From a candidate division WWE3 bacterium RIFOXYD1_FULL_39_9 (GTDB lineage: Bacteria > Patescibacteriota > WWE3 > UBA101185 > UBA10185), in assembly GCA_001773295.1 (NCBI GenBank), contig MEWG01000003.1, positions 4,106-20,134 on the forward strand: 16,029 nucleotides of DNA, in the 5' to 3' direction. A model generated the notes under the pieces. That model made no database searches. It had not been told where the DNA came from and was given only the letters and a program-made list of their open reading frames with translations. This document shows, piece by piece, positions 13,033 to 16,029 of this stretch (the first letter of the stretch is position 1; the number at the start of each line of letters is the position of its first letter). The translations under genes were made by a program, and so were the position numbers.

Positions 13033-13938
13033 ATGTTTTGTTCTAAGTGCGGGGCTAAGTTACGGGAAGGGGCAATTTTTTGTAAGGATTGTGGTGAAAA
13101 GTTGAAAGGTACCAAAGAGCATGTGGTGGAGAGGCAGATTTTATCTAGTTCTGGTGGAGCAGATATTCACCCGAATGCATTTCCCCTTAAGAGATTTTTA
13201 AACTTTGTTATCGATTATGTAGCCATTTATATATTGAGTTATGCTTTGGGATATGTTTTGGCTTCAATAGATAACAATTTTGCATACCAAGAAGATTCTG
13301 TTTATTACATAGTATCGGCTTTAATTTTAGTTTTGTATTATTCTTGCAGTGAGTATTGGTGGGGTAAGACATTGGGTAAATTTGTTACAAAAACAAGGGT
13401 GGTGTTAAACGAGGAGGGGGCAGTGGATTATTGGACCGCACTTAAACGTTCTTTAATAAGGCTTATTCCTTTTGAGTTTTTTTCGTTAGACAACAAAACT
13501 AGAATGCTGTGGCATGACAGGTGGACCAATACAAGAGTGGCAGATGAGACAAAATTTGTTGATCCTGGTGAGGTAGAAGTTCTACCCATTGTGAGAACGC
13601 CTTGGGACTACGGCCTGCTAAAAAAAATAGCGACATTTACTCTTTCTGCGATAATAATTAGTGGCTTTTTGGCCTTATTACTGGGTAAGGACGGGGCAGC
13701 AATATTCAACTTCGTTTTAGGGATAACTGGAGTCCTGGGGTTAATTTGGACACTTTTTGGATTACCGGTTGGTTTGATTGATTTAGCAAGGCGTAGTGGG
13801 GCTAATAGTTATGATGGACGGCACAATGCTGCGGTATTGCTCGGTGGGTTAGTGATACTGGGTATAGTTTTTTCTGCATACGCACTGGTTTATATAATTT
13901 GGTCGTTACTTGGAATAGATCTGGTTAGTGTAAGTTGA
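13033..13938 (+). CDS. RDD-family membrane protein with N-terminal zinc ribbon
   Basis: In this 301-residue protein a C4 zinc ribbon (C3, C6, C17, C20) precedes an RDD domain. RFLNFVIDYVAIYIL (54-68) has the conserved R and D of helix 1, EYWWGKTLGK (107-116) precedes helix 3, and ALKRSLIRLIPFEFFS plus LWHDRWTNTRV (159-169) hold the final R/D signature. After it come two or three more TM helices (~197-300) not part of the standard RDD domain. RDD proteins are often transporters or stress-related membrane proteins; the substrate is unknown. The gene is packed 2 nt after its upstream neighbour. Confidence 0.8.
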   Translation: MFCSKCGAKLREGAIFCKDCGEKLKGTKEHVVERQILSSSGGADIHPNAFPLKRFLNFVIDYVAIYILSYALGYVLASIDNNFAYQEDSVYYIVSALILVLYYSCSEYWWGKTLGKFVTKTRVVLNEEGAVDYWTALKRSLIRLIPFEFFSLDNKTRMLWHDRWTNTRVADETKFVDPGEVEVLPIVRTPWDYGLLKKIATFTLSAIIISGFLALLLGKDGAAIFNFVLGITGVLGLIWTLFGLPVGLIDLARRSGANSYDGRHNAAVLLGGLVILGIVFSAYALVYIIWSLLGIDLVSVS

Positions 13939-13950
13939 TTGTTTCTTCAC

Positions 13951-14205
13951 ATGAAATTTCCTTATTACTTAGTACAACTTAATTCAAGAAAGCTCGATAA
14001 TGATAAGTTTAAGGCCGGGTGTAGTGTTAGCGAACACTTTAGTGATAGGGTTCATGAAATTTTACCAAGGTGGGAATTGGAAAGGAAAACGTTTGAAAAC
14101 ATAGATGCTGCAAATAAAGCCATGCAGTTTAATGCGTTACAGTATTTAAAAAGGGAATATGGAGCTGATGCAATAGAGCGAGTTAAAATAATAATAGGTC
14201 GATAA
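13951..14205 (+). CDS. Small protein of unknown function
   Basis: The 84-residue soluble protein starts MKFPYYLVQLNSRKLDNDKF and ends VKIIIGR. A strand-helix-strand pattern is likely (FENIDAANKAMQFNALQYLKREYG forms the helix). No family is recognised. ATG 13951 is preferred over the in-frame TTG at 13939, which has no support. The gaps to its neighbours (12 and 5 nt) place it in the operon. Confidence 0.6.
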   Translation: MKFPYYLVQLNSRKLDNDKFKAGCSVSEHFSDRVHEILPRWELERKTFENIDAANKAMQFNALQYLKREYGADAIERVKIIIGR

Positions 14206-14210
14206 TATAT

Positions 14211-14798
14211 ATGAAATTCGGATTTAGAATGCCTTCGTTGAAGAAACGGATAGCTGCTCGAGTTTCCCTAAAAAGAGTCATTAGGCACAGAATGGGGTTA
14301 AAGGTTCCGAGGGGTCTTGGAATACTAACAAATCCCAAGAGAGCTATTTACAATAAGATTTATAGGAAAACCAGTTTGGGAATTGGGGATATTACTAGGT
14401 TGGGTAAGGCAAAAACTAAGCAGCCAGAACAACCGATTCAGGTTTCAACTGGGTCCGTAAATCCAATCACTACAACAAATTTTCCAGTCTTGGATAAACA
14501 TTTTGAACTTTCTGAAAACATCCCCTTGTATTACAAAAATAGGGAGGTGGAGGGGTTGGAAAAAACCATTGAAGCTTGTAGACAACAAATAGAGCTTGCT
14601 TGTCAGGCAAAAGCTGCCTTTCTTGAAAAATATCCTTGGCAACCACTTCCTAGTCATAGGGGATATGAACAATTAGCAATTATTTTGGGCAAGCAAGGTA
14701 AACACGGTGAAGCCATTCAGGTTTGTGAGCAAGCTAAGGGCGAAGGCTGGTCAGGAGATTGGGATACAAGAATAGAAAGATATAAGGGAAAACCGTAA
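14211..14798 (+). CDS. Protein with basic KFGFR-type N-terminus and TPR-like C-terminus
   Basis: The first ~65 of 195 residues are very basic (KFGFRMPSLKKRIAARVSLK, then PRGLGILTNPKRAIYNKIYRKTS), followed by a Pro/Thr linker to ~90. The rest forms helix pairs of TPR type (HRGYEQLAIILGKQGKHGEAIQVCEQAK, about 149-176). I have an impression of having seen this N-terminus in other bacterial and phage hypothetical proteins, without a known role. The C-terminal Gly-Trp tail resembles TPR proteins with short repeats. It is co-directional and 5 nt from the previous gene. Confidence 0.65.
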   Translation: MKFGFRMPSLKKRIAARVSLKRVIRHRMGLKVPRGLGILTNPKRAIYNKIYRKTSLGIGDITRLGKAKTKQPEQPIQVSTGSVNPITTTNFPVLDKHFELSENIPLYYKNREVEGLEKTIEACRQQIELACQAKAAFLEKYPWQPLPSHRGYEQLAIILGKQGKHGEAIQVCEQAKGEGWSGDWDTRIERYKGKP

Positions 14799-14817
14799 AA
14801 GAGTTTATTATTAATAA

Positions 14818-14988
14818 ATGCTTACATGCTTAAGCGCTGAGCTTCGTAATAAGATCCGGAATAAATTTGAGCCGATGTACAAACGCAAGTTAAACGAAGA
14901 AGAAATTGATGAGATAGCCACTAACCTGTCAGGACTAGCCAAAGCAATGGTCGGATATTATCAGCTAAAGCAACAATCAAAGAAGTAA
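14818..14988 (+). CDS. 56-residue protein of unknown function
   Basis: ATG 14818 to TAA 14988 encodes a compact helical protein (LRNKIRNKFEPMYKRKLNEE, then EIDEIATNLSGLAKAMVGYY, then a K/Q tail). Its charge pattern and clean frame look real, and it lies 19 nt behind the previous gene on the same strand. It resembles small helix-turn-helix-sized proteins of mobile elements, but no HTH signature is visible. No good SD precedes it. Confidence 0.55.
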   Translation: MLTCLSAELRNKIRNKFEPMYKRKLNEEEIDEIATNLSGLAKAMVGYYQLKQQSKK

Positions 14989-15031
14989 ACTTGCTCCTAG
15001 TATAACTACAACTATTAGGGCGTTTCATTGT

Positions 15032-15481
15032 TTAGGACTCGGGGATTTCTGGTTTTTTATCTGGATAGGGAACAGGAGTTTCTGACTTCGGGTATAAATA
15101 GTTAAAAATTGCAGATCTTCCAAAAAAGACTGCTGGTGTTAATAACATTGTTATTAGAGAATACTTTTGTATTTGTCGTACTCTATATGTTTCGTCAATC
15201 CAATTATCCATGCAGGTGTGTCCGGTGATTTTTGTGAGCGATTCTGGATAAGGGTTTTGATCACAGTATTTTCCCCATTTATTAACTAAATAATCTGGCC
15301 TGTCTAGGTAACTCGAATGAAGGAACAATAAGATTGAAATAAAGGTTACTCCCAGTACAATCCCCCTGAGTATTTTATAAAGCCGATCTGATCTAAAAGT
15401 CCTTGCCGCATTCATATGCAGTCTGTGGTCAAAAACGTATAACCCGATCATACCACCCCACATAGAGATAATAGACTTCAC
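15032..15481 (-). CDS. Small two-TM membrane protein
   Basis: It has up to 149 residues from GTG 15481, with ATG 15463 (residue 7) or ATG 15415 (residue 23) as alternatives. Two hydrophobic segments are seen: ILRGIVLGVTFISILLFL and YSLITMLLTPAVFFG. Between them lies an external loop with two Cys (KYCDQNPYP, then HTCMDNW). The C-terminal tail is Pro-rich. No family is recognised. A TATTAT sits 4 nt before ATG 15463. It is convergent with the eight-gene run and divergent from the S51 peptidase. Confidence 0.55.
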   Translation of the reverse strand: MKSIISMWGGMIGLYVFDHRLHMNAARTFRSDRLYKILRGIVLGVTFISILLFLHSSYLDRPDYLVNKWGKYCDQNPYPESLTKITGHTCMDNWIDETYRVRQIQKYSLITMLLTPAVFFGRSAIFNYLYPKSETPVPYPDKKPEIPES

Positions 15482-15504
15482 AAGCTTTTATTGCTGGTTT
15501 ACCC

Positions 15505-15660
15505 GAAGTGTCGGGGGAGGGGCTAGAGAGATAGGAGCTGGTGGGTTTGCTCAAGGAATAAATCTGGACAGTCGACAAGGTCTGACCAATTAGCCTTTCG
15601 GTAATCGTCCCACCCGGCGAGCCAAGTTCTAAATATGTAGAACTGAGGTGGCACAATGCT
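15505..15660 (+). promoter_or_regulatory. T-box-like structured leader (tentative)
   Basis: Several elements follow the order of a T-box riboswitch. TGTCG (15509-15513) pairs with CGACA (15573-15577) as a stem I base. CTAG/CTGG (15523-15526/15564-15567) forms an upper helix. AGAGA (15525-15531) matches the AG bulge, and GAGC/GCTC (15535-15552) closes a loop containing GGTG. A stem III-like hairpin AGTTCTA/TAGAACT (15625-15644) is followed two bases later by AGGTGGCAC (15646-15654), close to the T-box core. CCACC (15610-15614) could instead pair with GGTGG (15647-15651). The specifier is not certain. A -10-like TAAAAT at 15682-15687 could start an mRNA downstream and bypass it. Confidence 0.33.
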
Positions 15661-15694
15661 ACGAATTAGAAATTTTTGAGGTAAAATTTAGGAG

Positions 15695-16029
15695 ATGAAG
15701 ACCTTGTTTTTGTCATCGGCGGGGGTGCGTTTTCCGATTATTAAAAGGGAATTGCTGAAGGTATTGCCTAAGGCACCGTCTCAACTTAGTCTGAGTTTTG
15801 TTAACACTGCGGCAAATGTTGTGGAAGATGACACTTTTTCAAGGGAGGACGAAAAAGAATTAAGAAATATGGGGTTTAGTGTGCAAGTTGTGGATATTGC
15901 TGGCAAGAATGAAGGAGAATTGCGTAAAATACTAGGAAATCAGGATGTGATTTATGTTGAGGGGGGAAACGGATTTTATCTTCTTAAGCAGGTAAAGGAA
16001 AGTGGTTTTGAGATAGTGATAAAAGAACT
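15695..16029 (+). CDS. Peptidase S51 family (dipeptidase E-like), 5' part
   Basis: Residues 1-111 are present before the window ends. The start MKTLFLSSAGVR and the motif DVIYVEGGNGFYLL (IxVxGGNTFxLL in the family) identify the class I glutamine-amidotransferase-like fold of S51 peptidases, which cleave aspartyl dipeptides or act as cyanophycinase-type enzymes. The usual Thr after GGN is Gly here. The nucleophile (GxSAG) lies beyond the window. TAAAAT lies 7 nt upstream and AGGAG directly abuts the ATG, so the gene may be read from a leaderless or very short transcript, or from the structured leader above. Confidence 0.8.
   Translation, partial: MKTLFLSSAGVRFPIIKRELLKVLPKAPSQLSLSFVNTAANVVEDDTFSREDEKELRNMGFSVQVVDIAGKNEGELRKILGNQDVIYVEGGNGFYLLKQVKESGFEIVIKE

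Noticed and set aside
15429..15656. 75-residue minus-strand frame opposite the structured leader
   Set aside because: It overlaps the small membrane-protein gene and its Ser/Pro/Thr-rich composition follows from the structured RNA on the other strand.
1..16029. TGA recoding (as in some CPR lineages)
   Set aside because: TGA ends the two-TM effector, the 10529 gene and the RDD gene at sensible positions with coupled starts, so it is a stop.
1..16029. CRISPR array, integrase, transposase or rRNA
   Set aside because: No regularly spaced repeats, no recombinase motifs and no rRNA-like sequence were seen anywhere in the window.

Overview
The window looks like an accessory (defence-island-like) stretch of a low-to-moderate GC bacterium that uses the standard code (many genes stop at TGA). 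Candidate Phyla Radiation / Patescibacteria is my best guess. The reasons are very small basic proteins with a YLxSPKG-type repeat, many short zinc-ribbon membrane proteins, and several start codons lying 6-8 nt after a TATAAT-like hexamer, which suggests leaderless mRNAs. This is inference, not proof.

Layout. 1-760: the 5' part of an XRE-type regulator on the minus strand, divergent from a zinc-ribbon/single-TM protein. 866-4769: a minus-strand pair (LexA-like S24 repressor, then a 46-residue Lys/Arg-rich protein) divergent from a four-gene plus-strand operon. That operon encodes a small GIY-YIG-like protein, a two-TM protein with a cytosolic Rossmann-like domain, a CD-NTase (cGAS/DncV-like) and an E2-like protein with SEC-C zinc motifs. 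It reads as a short type II (E2-only) CBASS anti-phage system with an unfamiliar membrane effector and an apparent LexA-type control element. 5041-7225: an EcoRI-family adenine methyltransferase overlapping a DUF262-HNH nuclease, a candidate two-gene restriction-modification unit. 7390-8001: a PIN-domain protein. 8057-8883: two minus-strand genes, one resembling the N-terminal half of MltG without its catalytic domain. 8954-10215: a membrane protein followed by a cytosolic trypsin-like protease. 10216-10528: a non-coding stretch with inverted repeats and a good promoter. 10529-14988: a tightly packed co-directional run of eight genes, four of them consecutive zinc-ribbon proteins (two multi-TM, one of these RDD family). 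15032-15481: a small membrane protein on the minus strand. 15505-15660: a structured leader with T-box-like features. 15695-end: the start of a peptidase S51 (dipeptidase E-like) gene.

How the parts may work together. In the CBASS operon the CD-NTase would make a cyclic oligonucleotide on infection, the E2-like protein would prime the CD-NTase by conjugation, and the two-TM protein would be the membrane-damaging effector. The divergent LexA-like gene, with a direct-repeat operator at its start, suggests damage-responsive control. A near-identical 16-17 nt motif (AAAATCTTCGGCYTTAG) recurs at the borders of the CBASS, restriction and PIN modules, as if they were separate cassettes.
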